Positions 27,985 to 39,151 of a stretch of 47,548 nucleotides of DNA are shown here, piece after piece. Each line of letters opens with the position of its first letter. Position 1 is the first letter of the stretch. A program made the position numbers and the translations under genes. Source of the stretch: Gammaproteobacteria bacterium (GTDB lineage: Bacteria; Pseudomonadota; Gammaproteobacteria; SZUA-152); contig JAADGF010000085.1 of NCBI GenBank assembly GCA_013152545.1, positions 1-47,548 of the forward strand. The letters run 5' to 3'. Below the pieces are notes generated by a model that saw nothing but the letters and a program-made list of their open reading frames with translations, was not told the origin of the DNA and searched no databases.

Positions 27985-28060
27985 TGGTGGGTGCTGTAGG
28001 GCTCGAACCTACGACCCTCGCCTTGTAAGGGCGATGCTCTCCCAGCTGAGCTAAGCACCC
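27985..28060 (-). tRNA. tRNA-Val (anticodon TAC)
   Basis: Minus strand GGGTGCTTAGCTCAGCTGGG..., anticodon loop CTTACAA giving TAC, acceptor AGCACCC with encoded CCA. 76 nt. Only 8 nt from tRNA-Asp and 10 nt from the hupB stop, so probably made in one transcript with one or both. Confidence 0.96.
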
Positions 28061-28070
28061 AAGAAGCGCG

Positions 28071-28343
28071 CTAGTTTACGGCATCTTTCAGTGCTTTTCC
28101 AGCCTTAAATGAAGGATTTTTTGCGGCTTTAATTTCGATTGGTTCGCCCGTGCGGGGATTTCTACCGGTACGGGCTGCGCGTTCGCGAACAAGGAAGGTA
28201 CCAAAGCCGACTAAAGAAACCTGCTCCCCATTACTCAACGCCTCAGATATCGACGAAATAAAAGTATCGACAGCCCGCCCAGCAGCGGCTTTAGAAATAT
28301 CTGCGCCTTCAGCAACCGCATCCACTAATTCTTGTTTATTCAC
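28071..28343 (-). CDS. hupB: Histone-like DNA-binding protein HU-beta
   Basis: 90 residues, the standard HU length. [18 protein letters not shown] at the N-terminus and the DNA-contacting arm [20 protein letters not shown] are characteristic. It binds DNA as a dimer without sequence preference, bending and compacting it. The start codon is GTG at 28343, not ATG; GAGAGG is placed about 7 nt upstream and supports it. It sits between lon and ppiD, the classical place of hupB, with the tRNA-Val gene following closely. Confidence 0.97.
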   Translation of the reverse strand: MNKQELVDAVAEGADISKAAAGRAVDTFISSISEALSNGEQVSLVGFGTFLVRERAARTGRNPRTGEPIEIKAAKNPSFKAGKALKDAVN

Positions 28344-28420
28344 TAACTACACCTCTCATTTTGGTTATTATGAATCTATTGCGCAACAATCATACAAACA
28401 AAGCAAAGCGGATGCGCAAT

Positions 28421-28426
28421 ATTATA
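28421..28426 (-). promoter_or_regulatory. Possible -10 box of the hupB promoter
   Basis: TATAAT on the minus strand about 78 nt before the GTG start of hupB. No good -35 hexamer is seen at the right spacing, so this is tentative. Confidence 0.3.
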
Positions 28427-28769
28427 GTTTTTAAGTCCACAAATGCGATTTACACTGGTGTTATGAGGCGTGTGCCCCAATATCGGCCAGGAACGCTTTA
28501 TACCAACCGAGCATTAGGCCCGTCAAGCAAGTAAAAGACACAGTACAACGTGAATACTCACACTGTACCGGGCAAAATATTTATGGTCAGTTAACTTACT
28601 AATTGAAGGGCTTTCTTCACTATGCAACGGCTATCAACACGAAAGCTGTTGCTTTTAATAGTGTTTTAGAACCACATAGTGCAGAATTTTCATACTGTTT
28701 TTTAACGCTTTCGCGCTTTGACAAATCGATTCATGGGCAGTATCAATACAGGAGCAGCTTTGTGAAAAA

Positions 28770-28803
28770 TTTGTAAATTATTCTCATTTGTAAATTATTC
28801 TCT
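28770..28803. repeat. Tandem duplication of 17 bp
   Basis: TTTGTAAATTATTCTCA at 28770-28786 is followed directly by TTTGTAAATTATTCTCT; 16 of 17 positions are identical. It is probably replication slippage in AT-rich non-coding DNA. Confidence 0.8.
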
Positions 28804-28955
28804 ACGTAGTGTAGTGTGTTAAATGGAATGCGTATGTTGTCCAAATTTGTTGTTACAAATTTTTACCATAAAGCGTATGGTTCGCCAGGAATATCACTCA
28901 CCTCACTCAGCCAAGCACAACAACCCATGGCAACGAATTCAAGCCCCCCGAGCAT

Positions 28956-29026
28956 AGCCCTGAAAATCATCCATCCGTTGCCCTTTCTTCGCCGTAGACT
29001 CACCGATTACCGATGGATGGAGGGCT
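28956..29026. repeat. Imperfect hairpin in the lon-hupB gap
   Basis: AGCCCT (28956-28961) pairs with AGGGCT (29021-29026), and CATCCATC (28968-28975) pairs with GATGGATG (29012-29019). This gives 14 base pairs with a 6-nt bulge on one side and a 36-nt loop. It may be a folded RNA, a terminator without a T-run, or a decayed mobile element. Confidence 0.45.
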
Positions 29027-29099
29027 TCAAAAACGCGCCGAGCAGCTGAATTTTTAGCCCTTTGTTGAATCTCCGTCCTATGTATACACCACCCTAGAA

Positions 29100-29128
29100 A
29101 AGCCTGTCCAAGAATAAGCCTATATCGG
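29100..29128. repeat. End fragment of the GCCTGTCCGAGAATAG family
   Basis: AGCCTGTCCAAGAATAAGCC followed by TATATCGG matches the left end of the 13042 element (AGCCTGTCCGAGAATAG..AGCCTATTGCG). It lies 12 nt beyond the lon stop. Confidence 0.5.
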
Positions 29129-29139
29129 TATAAGTCTTT

Positions 29140-31614
29140 TCAATGTGTCCTTATGGTTTTACCACCCTTCCTGGATGCGCTTTGCTCCACCGATTGCACT
29201 CCCTCTTTATCTGGTGCATCGGGCAAAGCTTCCGGCATTTTGGTTAATGCCACCTGCAATACTTCATCCACCCAACGCACAGTTTTGATTTCCAGGTTTT
29301 CCTTAATGTTATCGGGGATTTCCGCTAAGTCGCGGTTGTTTTCTTCAGGAATTAGCACCGTTTTGATACCACCTCGGTGAGCTGCGAGCAGTTTTTCTTT
29401 TAACCCACCAATAGGAAGCACTTCGCCCCGTAGTGTAATTTCACCCGTCATAGCAACGTCCGAGCGTACCGGTATACCCGTTAACACCGAAACAATAGCA
29501 GTACACATACCAATACCCGCACTAGGGCCATCTTTCGGTACAGCACCTTCTGGCACATGAATATGAATATCGTAGTTTTCGTAAAAATCAGCTGACTCAA
29601 TGCCCAGCAATTTCGCACGGCTTCGTACAACGCTCATTGCGGCCTGCACAGATTCTTTCATTACATCGCCCAATTGCCCGGTCACTACGTGCTTGCCTTT
29701 ACCCGGCACCAACACTGCCTCAATCGACAATAGATCACCACCCACTTCAGTCCAGGCAAGCCCGGTAACCTGACCCAATTGATCTTTCTCTTCCGCCCGA
29801 CCAAAGCGAAAGCGTTTTACGCCGCTATACGTTTCCAAATTTTCACTGGTAACCACCAGATGGTGACTGCCTTTATCAGCCTCATCCACTAAGATTTGCT
29901 TAACCACTTTTCGGCAAATTTTTGATATTTCCCGCTCCAGATTTCGTACACCCGCCTCACGCGTAAAATAACGAATAATATCACGCACTGCCGATTCGGC
30001 GATCTCCAACTCCGTCTCTTTTAAACCATTTGACTTGATTTGTTTTGGGATCAGGTAACGCTCCGCAATATTTATTTTTTCATCTTCCGTATACCCGGAG
30101 ATACGAATCACTTCCATTCGGTCTAACAAAGGGCCAGGAATATTCATGGTATTAGCTGTTGCCACAAACATGATGTCGGATAAATCATAATCCACTTCGA
30201 GGTAGTGATCGCTGAAGGTGTGATTTTGTTCCGGGTCAAGCACTTCCAATAATGCCGATGCCGGATCACCACGGAAATCCATTGCCATTTTATCAATTTC
30301 ATCCAGTAAAAACAAAGGATTACGAGTCCCCACTTTGGTTATATTTTGGATGATTTTACCCGGCATGGAACCGATATAGGTACGCCGATGACCACGAATC
30401 TCTGCCTCATCACGCACACCACCCAACGACATGCGGATAAACTTGCGATTGGTTGCTCGCGCAACTGATTTACCCAGCGACGTTTTACCAACCCCGGGCG
30501 GCCCAACCAGGCACAGTATGGGACTTTTAGCCTTTTTCGAGCGTTGCTGTACCGCTAGATATTCTAAAATCCGTTCTTTAACTTTATCCAAGCCATAATG
30601 GTCAGCTTCCAACACAGCTTCTGCCTCAATCAGATTGTTACGTACTTTTGACCGCTTCTTCCAAGGTACATTAACCAACCAATCAATATAATTACGCACC
30701 ACCGTTGCCTCAGCTGACATAGGTGACATCATTTTAAGTTTATTGAGTTCAGACTCGGCTTTGGTCTTGGCTTCTTTAGACATGCCAGCGTCTTCAATTT
30801 TCTTGGTGAGGTCATCTATTTCATTATGGCCTTCATCTAAATCACCCAACTCTTTTTGAATGGCTTTCATTTGCTCATTCAGATAATACTCACGCTGGCT
30901 TTTCTCCATCTGGCGCTTAACACGGCCGCGAATACGTTTCTCCACTTGCAGCAAATCGATTTCGGCCTCCATTAAGCCAATCAGGTGCTCCAAGCGCTCA
31001 CGCAAGTTTTCAATTTCGAGAATTTTTTGCTTTTCTTCAATCTTCAAGGACATATGCGCAGCAACAGTATCCGCAAGCCGACTAGGCTCTTCGATACTGG
31101 CCAACGAAGAAAGAATTTCTGGTGGAACTTTTTTGCTGAGCTTGACGTATTGATCAAACTGAGCCAGGACCGAGCGCATCAGAACCTCACTCTCTCGCTC
31201 GTCCAGCTTAAGGGTTTCGGAGGACTCCACCTTGGTGATTTGTGCTTTGAAAAAATCATCATTACTGATGAGATTTAATATCTTGGCACGCTCGCTCCCT
31301 TCAACCAGCACCTTAATGGTACCGTCAGGCAATTTTAGTAATTGCAATATGTTTGCCACAGTACCGATACTGTAGAGATCTTCGGCATCAGGCTCATCTT
31401 GAGAGGCATTTTTTTGAGCTGCCAATAAAATACGTTTATTATCATCCATTGCAGCTTCAAGTGCCTGAATGGATTTGTCCCGCCCAACAAATAAAGGAAT
31501 GACCATATAAGGGTAAACCACCACATCCCGCAATGGTAGAACAGGTAATATTTTGAGCTGCTCGTCTACAATTTCGGAAACTTTACTGTCGGAAACATTG
31601 TCTTCGTCAGACAT
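29140..31614 (-). CDS. lon: ATP-dependent Lon protease
   Basis: About 824 residues from the chosen start. The N-terminal substrate-binding domain begins [26 protein letters not shown]. The AAA+ module has Walker [14 protein letters not shown] and Walker [12 protein letters not shown], followed by the C-terminal protease domain with the Ser-Lys dyad S698 ([10 protein letters not shown]) and K741 ([12 protein letters not shown]). It degrades misfolded and regulatory proteins in the cytoplasm. The frame is open to 31647, but ATG at 31614 has a good ribosome site (GAGAGG) and gives MSDEDNVSD, while the upstream ATG has none. The C-terminal tail after the protease core is longer than in E. coli (784 residues). 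Neighbours clpX and hupB are the standard ones. Confidence 0.97.
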   Translation of the reverse strand: MSDEDNVSDSKVSEIVDEQLKILPVLPLRDVVVYPYMVIPLFVGRDKSIQALEAAMDDNKRILLAAQKNASQDEPDAEDLYSIGTVANILQLLKLPDGTIKVLVEGSERAKILNLISNDDFFKAQITKVESSETLKLDERESEVLMRSVLAQFDQYVKLSKKVPPEILSSLASIEEPSRLADTVAAHMSLKIEEKQKILEIENLRERLEHLIGLMEAEIDLLQVEKRIRGRVKRQMEKSQREYYLNEQMKAIQKELGDLDEGHNEIDDLTKKIEDAGMSKEAKTKAESELNKLKMMSPMSAEATVVRNYIDWLVNVPWKKRSKVRNNLIEAEAVLEADHYGLDKVKERILEYLAVQQRSKKAKSPILCLVGPPGVGKTSLGKSVARATNRKFIRMSLGGVRDEAEIRGHRRTYIGSMPGKIIQNITKVGTRNPLFLLDEIDKMAMDFRGDPASALLEVLDPEQNHTFSDHYLEVDYDLSDIMFVATANTMNIPGPLLDRMEVIRISGYTEDEKINIAERYLIPKQIKSNGLKETELEIAESAVRDIIRYFTREAGVRNLEREISKICRKVVKQILVDEADKGSHHLVVTSENLETYSGVKRFRFGRAEEKDQLGQVTGLAWTEVGGDLLSIEAVLVPGKGKHVVTGQLGDVMKESVQAAMSVVRSRAKLLGIESADFYENYDIHIHVPEGAVPKDGPSAGIGMCTAIVSVLTGIPVRSDVAMTGEITLRGEVLPIGGLKEKLLAAHRGGIKTVLIPEENNRDLAEIPDNIKENLEIKTVRWVDEVLQVALTKMPEALPDAPDKEGVQSVEQSASRKGGKTIRTH

Positions 31615-31831
31615 ATCAATCCCTCTCTTGTTAAGGAAGATGCGCATCGAATCACTGGAACTCGATTGCGCGACGCAGAAACCCTTGTGATTACACAGGA
31701 AACTTGAGGACAGGCAATATCAGCCTGTTACAAGTTATAATATTAAGCGTCGCCAGAGCACATCTAAAATAAATCCGTGTAACGCTTATAATTTGTGCAA
31801 GTTGTTTGCCACGCCGTTCACCATCTATCGT

Positions 31832-31860
31832 ATGTGCGGACAATATACAGAGACTTCAAG
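31832..31860 (-). promoter_or_regulatory. Candidate heat-shock (sigma-32-type) promoter of lon
   Basis: The minus strand carries CTTGAAGT (31853-31860) and, 13 nt later, CCGCACAT (31832-31839). These resemble the CTTGAAA and CCCCATNT boxes of sigma-32 promoters. lon is heat-shock controlled in E. coli. The -10 match is only partial and the predicted leader would be long, about 210 nt. Confidence 0.3.
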
Positions 31861-31929
31861 GAATCGTGAGTCAATAAAATGCTATAATCAGTGCGCTATG
31901 CACGTAAAATGTAAACATAATGTCGGCTT

Positions 31930-31954
31930 TGCCCTGCCGACCGGCCGCAGGGCA
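31930..31954 (-). terminator. Probable clpX terminator
   Basis: A perfect 8-bp inverted repeat, TGCCCTGC / GCAGGGCA, with a 9-nt GC-rich loop, begins 12 nt after the clpX stop. No long T-run follows on the minus strand, so it may be weak or Rho-assisted. Confidence 0.5.
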
Positions 31955-31965
31955 TGCTCATAAAT

Positions 31966-33255
31966 TTAGGAGGACGAATCGGATGCTAAACGGCTTTGTT
32001 CGCCGCCTTCAAAGATTAATAACGGCTTGGATGTGCTTTGAATAACATCTTCGTCAACAATCGCCTTACTTAAACCTTCCATCGACGGAAGATCATACAT
32101 CGTATCCAGCAACACATGCTCTAGTATAGATCGCAAACCACGCGCCCCCGTTTTCCGCTCCATTGCTCTGCGCGCCACGGAATAAAGCGCTTCTGAACGG
32201 AATTCCAATTCACACCCTTCCATCTCAAATAACTTTGAGTATTGCTTGGTAATGGCATTTTTTGGTTCGGTCAAAATTCTAACCAACGCTTCCTCATCGA
32301 GTTCTTTGAGGGTTGCAATCACAGGCAGACGCCCCACAAATTCAGGAATCAAGCCATACCGGGTAAGATCTTCTGGAGCAACACCTTCGAGAATCTCACC
32401 GATACTTTTTGCATCTTCTTTGCTTTGAACCTGCGCAGAAAATCCAATACCGCTTTTTTCAGACCGGTCTCGAATAATGCGATCCAGGCCATCAAAAGCA
32501 CCACCGCAAATGAACAAAATATTAGCGGTATTCACTTGCAAAAACTCTTGTTGCGGGTGTTTACGCCCCCCTTGAGGGGGTACTGAGGCAATCGTTCCTT
32601 CGATGAGCTTCAGTAATGCCTGCTGCACACCTTCACCAGATACATCGCGTGTTATGGAAGGATTATCCGATTTACGGGAAATCTTATCGATTTCATCGAT
32701 ATAAACAATGCCAGTTTGTGCCTTTTCAACATCATAGTCGCACTTCTGAAGCAATTTCTGGATGATGTTTTCGACATCTTCACCCACATAACCTGCTTCG
32801 GTGAGTGTCGTAGCATCGGCGATGGTAAAAGGCACATTAAGCAAACGAGCCAACGTTTCCGCCAATAGGGTTTTACCACTACCGGTTGGGCCGATCAGCA
32901 ATATATTGCTTTTTGCCAACTCAACATCGTCTTTCTTTTGGCCAGCCTCCAGACGTTTGTAATGATTATACACCGCCACCGCCAAGATTTTCTTGGCTCG
33001 CGGCTGACCAATAACATATTCGTCTAAAATTTGATTTATTTCGTGCGGTGTCGGTAATTTACTACCACCAAGATTAGAGGATTTTTCCTCCACTTCCTCA
33101 CGAATAATGTCGTTACATAACTCAACACATTCGTCACAGACAAAAACTGAGGGGCCTGCAATTAACTTACGTACTTCATGTTGGCTTTTTCCACAGAAGG
33201 AACAGTACAACAGTTTCCCACCGTCATCACCTTTATTGTGCTTATCGTCGCTCAT
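31966..33255 (-). CDS. clpX: ClpX, ATPase and substrate-recognition subunit of the Clp protease
   Basis: 429 residues, usual length. The N-terminal zinc-binding domain has CSFCGK and CDECVELC, four cysteines in C-x2-C...C-x2-C. The AAA+ module has Walker [16 protein letters not shown] and Walker [25 protein letters not shown] is in the sensor-2 region. The ClpP-contact loop is IGF (GIGFSAQVQ). It unfolds tagged proteins and feeds them to ClpP. A strong ribosome site (AAGAGGT) precedes the ATG. It lies 165 nt downstream of clpP on the same strand. Confidence 0.98.
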   Translation of the reverse strand: MSDDKHNKGDDGGKLLYCSFCGKSQHEVRKLIAGPSVFVCDECVELCNDIIREEVEEKSSNLGGSKLPTPHEINQILDEYVIGQPRAKKILAVAVYNHYKRLEAGQKKDDVELAKSNILLIGPTGSGKTLLAETLARLLNVPFTIADATTLTEAGYVGEDVENIIQKLLQKCDYDVEKAQTGIVYIDEIDKISRKSDNPSITRDVSGEGVQQALLKLIEGTIASVPPQGGRKHPQQEFLQVNTANILFICGGAFDGLDRIIRDRSEKSGIGFSAQVQSKEDAKSIGEILEGVAPEDLTRYGLIPEFVGRLPVIATLKELDEEALVRILTEPKNAITKQYSKLFEMEGCELEFRSEALYSVARRAMERKTGARGLRSILEHVLLDTMYDLPSMEGLSKAIVDEDVIQSTSKPLLIFEGGEQSRLASDSSS

Positions 33256-33420
33256 ACCTACCTCTTATTACATAGACATCGCAGGGAGAGCTATGGGTTG
33301 TAATCCCCTTGCGGTCCCACTATTGATATCGACTATCACTGATCTTTACTTTAACGTCAAAGAGGACACGGCCGCAACAACCTTTCGCAAAACCAATAGA
33401 TATCAGCCAGTTAGGAAATC

Positions 33421-34053
33421 CTACCCAGCACTAATTCCCGCACGATCTACAAGGACTTCATCTATTAACCCAAATTCAACGGACTCCGGCCCGCTCATAA
33501 AGTTATCCCGATCGGTGTCCAACGCGATTTTTTCCATCGGTTGCCCCGTATGCTCAGACATTATTTTGTTAAGCCTGTCACGCACTTGTAAAATTTCTTT
33601 GGCATGAATCTCAATATCTGATGCCTGCCCCTGCACGCCCCCTAACGGTTGATGAATCATCATTCGTGCGTGAGGCAAACAATAACGCTTGCCTTTAGCA
33701 CCTCCTGTCAGCAACAAAGCACCCATACTAGCCGCTTGCCCAATACACATAGTACTAACATCACTTTTAATAAACTGCATCGTATCGTAAATCGCCAGCC
33801 CGGCCGTCACAGAACCACCCGGAGAATTGATGTAAAGGTGAATATCTTTGTCGGGATTTTCTGACTCCAAAAACAGCAACTGAGCCACAATAACATTAGC
33901 GGAATAGTCATCGACTGGACCAACCAAAAAAACAACCCTTTCCTTTAAGAGGCGAGAATAAATATCGTAAGAACGCTCACCACGCGCTGATTGCTCAACA
34001 ACAATCGGGACTAAATTTAAATTCTGTATATCATTTACAGCGCTATTTCTCAT
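33421..34053 (-). CDS. clpP: ClpP, proteolytic subunit of the Clp protease
   Basis: 210 residues. The catalytic triad is visible: S109 in [12 protein letters not shown]134 in [10 protein letters not shown] and D183 in DTDRDNFMS, with the same 25- and 74-residue spacings as in E. coli. The first 15 or so residues are the propeptide that is removed in the tetradecamer. [14 protein letters not shown] is the oxyanion region. Follows tig and precedes clpX, the usual order. Confidence 0.98.
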   Translation of the reverse strand: MRNSAVNDIQNLNLVPIVVEQSARGERSYDIYSRLLKERVVFLVGPVDDYSANVIVAQLLFLESENPDKDIHLYINSPGGSVTAGLAIYDTMQFIKSDVSTMCIGQAASMGALLLTGGAKGKRYCLPHARMMIHQPLGGVQGQASDIEIHAKEILQVRDRLNKIMSEHTGQPMEKIALDTDRDNFMSGPESVEFGLIDEVLVDRAGISAG

Positions 34054-34215
34054 GTGACCATCACCTTAAACCGTTTCATCGTTTCCTCAGTTTCCGTGCT
34101 TGATACTGCTATCTCACACCATCACAGATATAAAAACGGATACCCAAGCAGAAAACACAATTGTACTATTCTTAAAATACGTCCAAAGCTTAGCAGAAAT
34201 TATTAATGATTAAGC

Positions 34216-35523
34216 CTATGCTGGCGCAGGATTCATTAATTCATTGAAGGACACATTTTTGTCCGCCACTTGCGCTTTTGAAACAATCCAGTCCACAGCC
34301 TGATCTTCAAGAACAATATGCTCAATTTCGGCTAATCTCTGTTTATCACTATAGTAGTATTTCACAATTTCTTCAGGTTTTTCATAAGTAACAGCGATGT
34401 TTTCAATCGTTTTACGTAAGTTTGCCGCTTCAACCTTAATATCATTCTGTTTGATTATTTCAGTTAAAATTAACCCCAACGAAACCCTGCGTCGAGCTTG
34501 GTCTTCAAATGCAGTTGGGTCCACATCCAGGGACTGGGCATTTGCAGACGACACCATCTTCTCGTGTTGTTGCTTCATTAATGCCTCTATTTCCCCTTCA
34601 ATCAACGCTTTGGGTAGTTCAATGGGGTTTTGTTCTACCACACCATCCAAGACTTGCTGCTTAATTTGCGTTCGAATTCGTTGTTCAGCTTCACGTTGCA
34701 TATTTTGCTTAATTTGTTCACGAAAAGCGCTGACCCCTCCCTCCTTGATATTGAAAATCTCCAAAAATTTTTCATCTACTTCAGGCAACGTTGCTTCTTC
34801 AACTTTGTGCACTTTAATCTCAAACTCAGCGGTCTTCCCTGCCAATTCTTTAGAATGATAGTCCTCAGGAAACTCCACAGATATAGAGCGCTCTTCGCTG
34901 GCTGACATACCCGCTATTTGTTCTTCAAAACCGGCGACCATACGCTTGGCACCAAGTTCCAGCATATACTGCTCTGATACGCCACCATCAAAGACCTCAC
35001 CATCCAGTTTACCCTTAAAATCAATTAGCACTCGATCACCATTTTGTGCCGTTCGCTCTACGCTGTGCCACACTTTGTGCTGCTTGCGTATTGTCTCCAG
35101 CATTTGATCGATTTCCGACTCAGCAATCTCAACTTTAGGCTGATCCAGCTTTATTTGTTCGATACCTTGCACTGTAATATCAGGATAAATCTCAAACGTT
35201 GCGGTAAATTCAACATCTGAAGCCTGTTCATCCGTTGCTTTGGGCTGAATTTGAGGAACACCCGCAGGACGCAATTTTTCTTGATTAATGGCTTCGTAAA
35301 AACTCGACTGCATGACCTCACCAGTCACTTCCTGAGTAACCTGCCCACCATACCGTCGTTTGATTTCACTCATGGGTACTTTGCCAGGCCGAAAACCAGA
35401 GATATTGGCTTTTCCTTTTAAACTAACGAGACGATTCTGCACCTCGACATCAATGCGCTCTTTAGGGATTTGAACTGTCATACGACGCTCTAAACCGCTA
35501 GTCGTTTCCACTGAAACTTGCAT
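34216..35523 (-). CDS. tig: Trigger factor, ribosome-associated chaperone
   Basis: 435 residues, typical length. The N-terminal ribosome-binding loop contains the signature GFRPGKVP. The FKBP-type prolyl-isomerase domain is at about 155-245 (NGDRVLIDFKGKLDGEVFDGG, ELGAKRMVAGFEEQIAGM, FPEDYHSKELAGKTAEFEIKVH). The C-terminal helical arm runs from about 250 to the end. It binds nascent chains at the ribosome exit. It is the first gene of the tig-clpP-clpX-lon series. Confidence 0.98.
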   Translation of the reverse strand: MQVSVETTSGLERRMTVQIPKERIDVEVQNRLVSLKGKANISGFRPGKVPMSEIKRRYGGQVTQEVTGEVMQSSFYEAINQEKLRPAGVPQIQPKATDEQASDVEFTATFEIYPDITVQGIEQIKLDQPKVEIAESEIDQMLETIRKQHKVWHSVERTAQNGDRVLIDFKGKLDGEVFDGGVSEQYMLELGAKRMVAGFEEQIAGMSASEERSISVEFPEDYHSKELAGKTAEFEIKVHKVEEATLPEVDEKFLEIFNIKEGGVSAFREQIKQNMQREAEQRIRTQIKQQVLDGVVEQNPIELPKALIEGEIEALMKQQHEKMVSSANAQSLDVDPTAFEDQARRRVSLGLILTEIIKQNDIKVEAANLRKTIENIAVTYEKPEEIVKYYYSDKQRLAEIEHIVLEDQAVDWIVSKAQVADKNVSFNELMNPAPA

Positions 35524-35808
35524 GGCTAAAACTTCCTCATGGTAAAAAATTGTTGCTGTAATAATTACTGCTGTAATAAGTGATTAACGCTCGTTACTGT
35601 GTGCTGCCAACATTACACACACCAAAACTAACGCTTATACATGAGTACTGCGAGAGCAACGATTGGTGCGAAGGTAGTACAAATTTCTAAGGGTACTAAG
35701 CGTCAAGCGGCGCTGGAGCAGTAGCCATCCAGGCTCAGCTTGTTCACCGTAGATTAGACGATCACTAAGACACCGCTTACACACACTGCCACATTTATCA
35801 TTAAAATG
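35524..35808. other. Gap between tRNA-Leu and tig
   Basis: About 285 nt without a recognisable gene. It should contain the tig promoter on the minus strand; I could not place it. Confidence 0.4.
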
Positions 35809-35893
<85 letters not shown>

Positions 35894-36674
35894 GCGCATT
35901 TTTTAAACAGCGTCTCCTGCCCGCCTCCCGGTACTGTAACACCACCAAACAACACTCAAACAGACCGAAATTGACGTTTTTCTATGCTACTAACCTCATC
36001 GGATTAAGAAAAAAGCACGTGCCTTATCAAACCAAAACGATCAAAACAACCTTCGTCTTGCTTAACTCCACACCGACTCGATCCATCCCTGATATCCAAC
36101 TTGCCAAGCAGCCTTACTCTCTCTTTACCAGTAGAACGTTGATTATAACGAAAATTCCATCATTAAGAACGACTATTTTTCATAAATAACGCCAATTTCA
36201 TTTATAAATAAAAACTAAACTAGCGTCACACCGCGCTCACATTAAAATTCCTAACATGTATCAACGACCAGCACCGAAGACAATCGCTCAACAAAATCCT
36301 GAACCTTTGAACCCTGAGTGTAAGATGAGCGCGACGAAACACGAGCACTTCCAACGTCCCCATAACGCTATTTCCATCGCCTTTCTATTTAATGTAATGC
36401 TAATATCGCCCAAAGCCTAGCGCTCGCCCAGGCTGGAGCGTATCGTACACTAATTCACTAATGTTTACTATTCTGGCTAAATGACACGGATTCCCATTAA
36501 GATGTAAGTGATAACCCAATCCAGCAACGCCACCACATCAGCAAAGATTTATTAATCCCCAAAAATACGATAAGCTGTCCCACTTTGCAATTACCTCATA
36601 AGCATTTTGGAACGACAATTTAAGCTTACCGATAGCCGATTTAATGTTAACTTAATTAAGGATCGTCACACACT
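35894..36674. other. Long gap upstream of glnS
   Basis: About 780 nt. It is flanked by tRNA-Leu on the minus strand and glnS on the plus strand, so it holds both promoters. A 127-codon frame runs through it, but that frame starts inside the tRNA gene and its product is unlike a real protein. I see no repeat or RNA gene. Confidence 0.45.
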
Positions 36675-38369
36675 ATGAGCATGTCAGGCAAAACGCCAAC
36701 TGCAAATTTCATCCGGCATATTATTGATAAATATCTGGACTCCGGTAAGCACGGCGACCGAATCACCACACGCTTTCCACCTGAGCCTAACGGTTATCTG
36801 CACATTGGTCATGCAAAATCCATTTGCCTTAACTTTGGTATCGCCGAAGACTACAGTAACGCTAGTTGTAATTTACGCTTTGACGACACCAACCCCAGCA
36901 AAGAGAACGTGGATTTTGTTGACGCCATAATGGAGGATGTGCGCTGGTTAGGCTACCAATGGAATGAACCGGCCCGGTACACCTCAAATTATTTTGAACA
37001 ACTCTACGAATTTGCCGTACACTTGATTAAGCAAAACAAAGCCTATATTTGCAGTTTATCCGCCGAACAAATGCGACTAAACCGGGGCACCCTCACAGAG
37101 GCAGGCACTAACAGCCCCGGCCGCAACCGCACGGTGGAAGAAAATTTGGCACTATTTAGCGCCATGCGCAACGGGAAATTCAAGGATGGTGAGCACGTAT
37201 TACGCGCTAAAATTGATATGGCATCACCGAACATTAACTTACGTGACCCGGTGCTTTACCGTATCATGCATCACCAACATCATCAAACGAAGGATACATG
37301 GTGCATCTACCCCATGTACGATTATTCACACCCACTAGCAGACGCCCTGGAAGAAATCACTCACTCGCTGTGCACCCTAGAGTTTGAAGATCATCGCCCG
37401 CTATACGATTGGGTTATTGATAATGTGGGTATTACTCACCACCCAAGACAGATTGAGTTTGCCCGCCTGGCACTGGAACACACCGTGATGAGCAAACGCA
37501 AGTTAAATGAGCTTGTCACCCAGCAGTACGTCAATGGCTGGGACGATCCACGCATGCCAACCATTGCCGGACTCAGGCGCCGTGGCTACACCCCCGAATC
37601 CATACGGGATTTTTGTGACCGTATTGGCATCACCAAAGTGGATACTGTTATTGAAATGGGCGTGCTGGAAAATTGTATTCGTGAAGACCTGGATAGCAAT
37701 GCACCGCGTGCAATGTGCGTACTAAAGCCACTGCGCGTACTATTAGAGAACTACCCAACAGATAAAGTCGAGCAACTCAACGCCTCACGTCACCCGAAAA
37801 ACGCCGCCATGGGGACTCGAAAACTGCCTTTTAGTCGTGAACTGTTCATCGACCAGGATGACTTCCGGGAACAGGCGTCTAAAAAATACAAGCGGTTGGT
37901 AACAGGCGGTGAAGTTCGATTAAGAAATGCCTATGTCATTAAGTGCGAGCAGGTCATCAAAGACGAAAACGGTAACATTATCGAATTACGCTGCCGTTAC
38001 GATGAAAATACTTTAGGCAAAAACCCAGAAGGTAGAAAAGTCAAAGGGGTCATTCATTGGGTGTCGGCAAATCATAGCGTCAAAGCCCAAGTAAAATTGT
38101 ATGACCGGCTGTTTCTCGATACTGACCCCAATATAATTAACCAAAAGGGAAAATTAAAGGATCAACTAAACCCGAGTTCACTTCAGGTACTCGAAAACTG
38201 TTACGTAGAACCCAGCGTAGCCAATGCCAAACAAGGAGATCGATTTCAATTTGAGCGAGAAGGTTACTTTTGTATCGATAAAGACTCATCACCTGATGCC
38301 TTGATTATTAATCGCACCGTTACGTTACGCGATACCTGGGCAAAAATCGAACAAAAACCAATATCATAA
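36675..38369 (+). CDS. glnS: Glutaminyl-tRNA synthetase
   Basis: 564 residues, close to E. coli GlnRS (554). The class I motifs are HIGH at 43-46 ([15 protein letters not shown]) and MSKRK at 272-276. [11 protein letters not shown] and the acceptor-binding insertion with [16 protein letters not shown] are GlnRS features, and a two-barrel anticodon-binding part follows from about 345. It charges tRNA-Gln with glutamine in the cytoplasm. A second ATG two codons on could also serve as start. Single gene, with tRNA genes on either side. Confidence 0.98.
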   Translation: MSMSGKTPTANFIRHIIDKYLDSGKHGDRITTRFPPEPNGYLHIGHAKSICLNFGIAEDYSNASCNLRFDDTNPSKENVDFVDAIMEDVRWLGYQWNEPARYTSNYFEQLYEFAVHLIKQNKAYICSLSAEQMRLNRGTLTEAGTNSPGRNRTVEENLALFSAMRNGKFKDGEHVLRAKIDMASPNINLRDPVLYRIMHHQHHQTKDTWCIYPMYDYSHPLADALEEITHSLCTLEFEDHRPLYDWVIDNVGITHHPRQIEFARLALEHTVMSKRKLNELVTQQYVNGWDDPRMPTIAGLRRRGYTPESIRDFCDRIGITKVDTVIEMGVLENCIREDLDSNAPRAMCVLKPLRVLLENYPTDKVEQLNASRHPKNAAMGTRKLPFSRELFIDQDDFREQASKKYKRLVTGGEVRLRNAYVIKCEQVIKDENGNIIELRCRYDENTLGKNPEGRKVKGVIHWVSANHSVKAQVKLYDRLFLDTDPNIINQKGKLKDQLNPSSLQVLENCYVEPSVANAKQGDRFQFEREGYFCIDKDSSPDALIINRTVTLRDTWAKIEQKPIS

Positions 38370-38535
38370 TCCTAAATGAATCCAGAGTTGGGGTTAAGTG
38401 ATGTCAGAAATGCCGTGACATACATTTACATTGGTAAGCGCTCATCACCATTGAAGCAAATTGCATGAAGCTCTTGTCGCCCAACTGTTTTTTTAGGTAA
38501 ACCTTGAATCGGCTCGAAAATGAAGTGCTAGGGGA

Positions 38536-38556
38536 GGAGCCTGTCCGAGAATGTAG
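38536..38556. repeat. End fragment of the GCCTGTCCGAGAATAG family beside tRNA-Lys
   Basis: AGGAGCCTGTCCGAGAATG ends 3-4 nt from the encoded CCA end of the tRNA-Lys gene. Fifteen bases are identical to the left end of the 13042 element, and the flank GCTAGG also recurs there. Confidence 0.6.
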
Positions 38557-38559
38557 CAT

Positions 38560-38635
38560 TGGTGGGCCATGTAGGAATCGAACCTACAACCAATGGATTA
38601 AGAGTCCACTGCTCTACCAATTGAGCTAATGGCCC
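38560..38635 (-). tRNA. tRNA-Lys (anticodon CTT)
   Basis: Minus strand GGGCCATTAGCTCAATTGG; anticodon loop CTCTTAA gives CTT. T-arm GGTTCGATTCC, acceptor ATGGCCC, encoded CCA. 76 nt. The CTT rather than the usual TTT anticodon reads AAG. Confidence 0.95.
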
Positions 38636-38833
38636 ATTTACCCCCGCCGACGATGCAGCAACACACCCGCACCTGAATAAAACGGCATTTAACTTAATGC
38701 GTTAAATGGCTTATTAAGCTCTGAACGATAACGACAATGATTAGAAGGGTTCCCTCTGATCAACAGCTAACCTAAATCCTAATGTTAGCTTACGACTACC
38801 TGCTAATAAACAGTGAAATTAGCAAATAAAAAG

Positions 38834-38910
38834 TGGGGTGGACGATGGGGCTCGAACCCACGACAACCGGAATCACAATCCGGGACTCTACCAACTGAGC
38901 TACGCCCACC
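38834..38910 (-). tRNA. tRNA-His (anticodon GTG)
   Basis: Anticodon loop TTGTGAT gives GTG. The acceptor GTGGGCG/CGTCCAC has one G-U pair. The extra 5' G(-1) opposite discriminator C73 is encoded, as required by histidyl-tRNA synthetase. CCA is encoded. 77 nt with G(-1). Confidence 0.96.
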
Positions 38911-39074
38911 AACGAACTGGCCGATTCATAATAATCTGGCTTCATGCACCAGAGCACTTAAACTTCTTACAACAAGCCCCTTGAAACCAAACAATACCCA
39001 ACAGCTTGTCGAAACCAAAGGAACCTGGGTCAAAAATGGAACCTAGCGTTTGCCGGGCTCCATTGTTAGTTTTT

Positions 39075-39151
39075 TGGCACGCCCGGCAGGATTCGAACCT
39101 GCTACCCTCGGCTTAGAAGGCCGATGCTCTATCCGAATGAGCTACGGGCGC
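39075..39151 (-). tRNA. tRNA-Arg (anticodon TCT)
   Basis: Minus strand GCGCCCGTAGCTCATTCGG; anticodon loop CTTCTAA gives TCT. The acceptor has a G1-U72 wobble, the discriminator is G and CCA is encoded. 77 nt. Decodes AGA. Confidence 0.95.

Larger units (their letters stand above)
28344..29139. other. Intergenic region between lon and hupB
   Basis: About 800 nt without a recognisable gene. It holds the probable hupB promoter (TATAAT on the minus strand at 28421-28426), a tandem 17-bp duplication at 28770-28803, an imperfect hairpin at 28956-29026 and the end of a dispersed repeat at 29100-29128. A 77-codon frame over 28816-29049 covers the hairpin and is probably chance. Confidence 0.5.
31615..31965. 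other. clpX-lon intergenic region
   Basis: About 350 nt holding the lon promoter region and, at the clpX end, a GC-rich hairpin (see the terminator entry). No gene is seen. Confidence 0.5.

Noticed and set aside
27900-28060. Possible integration site at the tRNA-Asp/Val pair
   Set aside because: No integrase gene and no duplicated tRNA 3' end were seen in the window.
28770-28803. Possible CRISPR or iteron array
   Set aside because: Only two units of 17 bp directly adjoining, with no spacers and no cas or rep gene nearby.
34397-34858. A 153-codon plus-strand frame rich in Ser, Cys and Phe
   Set aside because: A mirror of the trigger factor gene, whose Glu/Lys-rich coding sequence produces such antisense frames.
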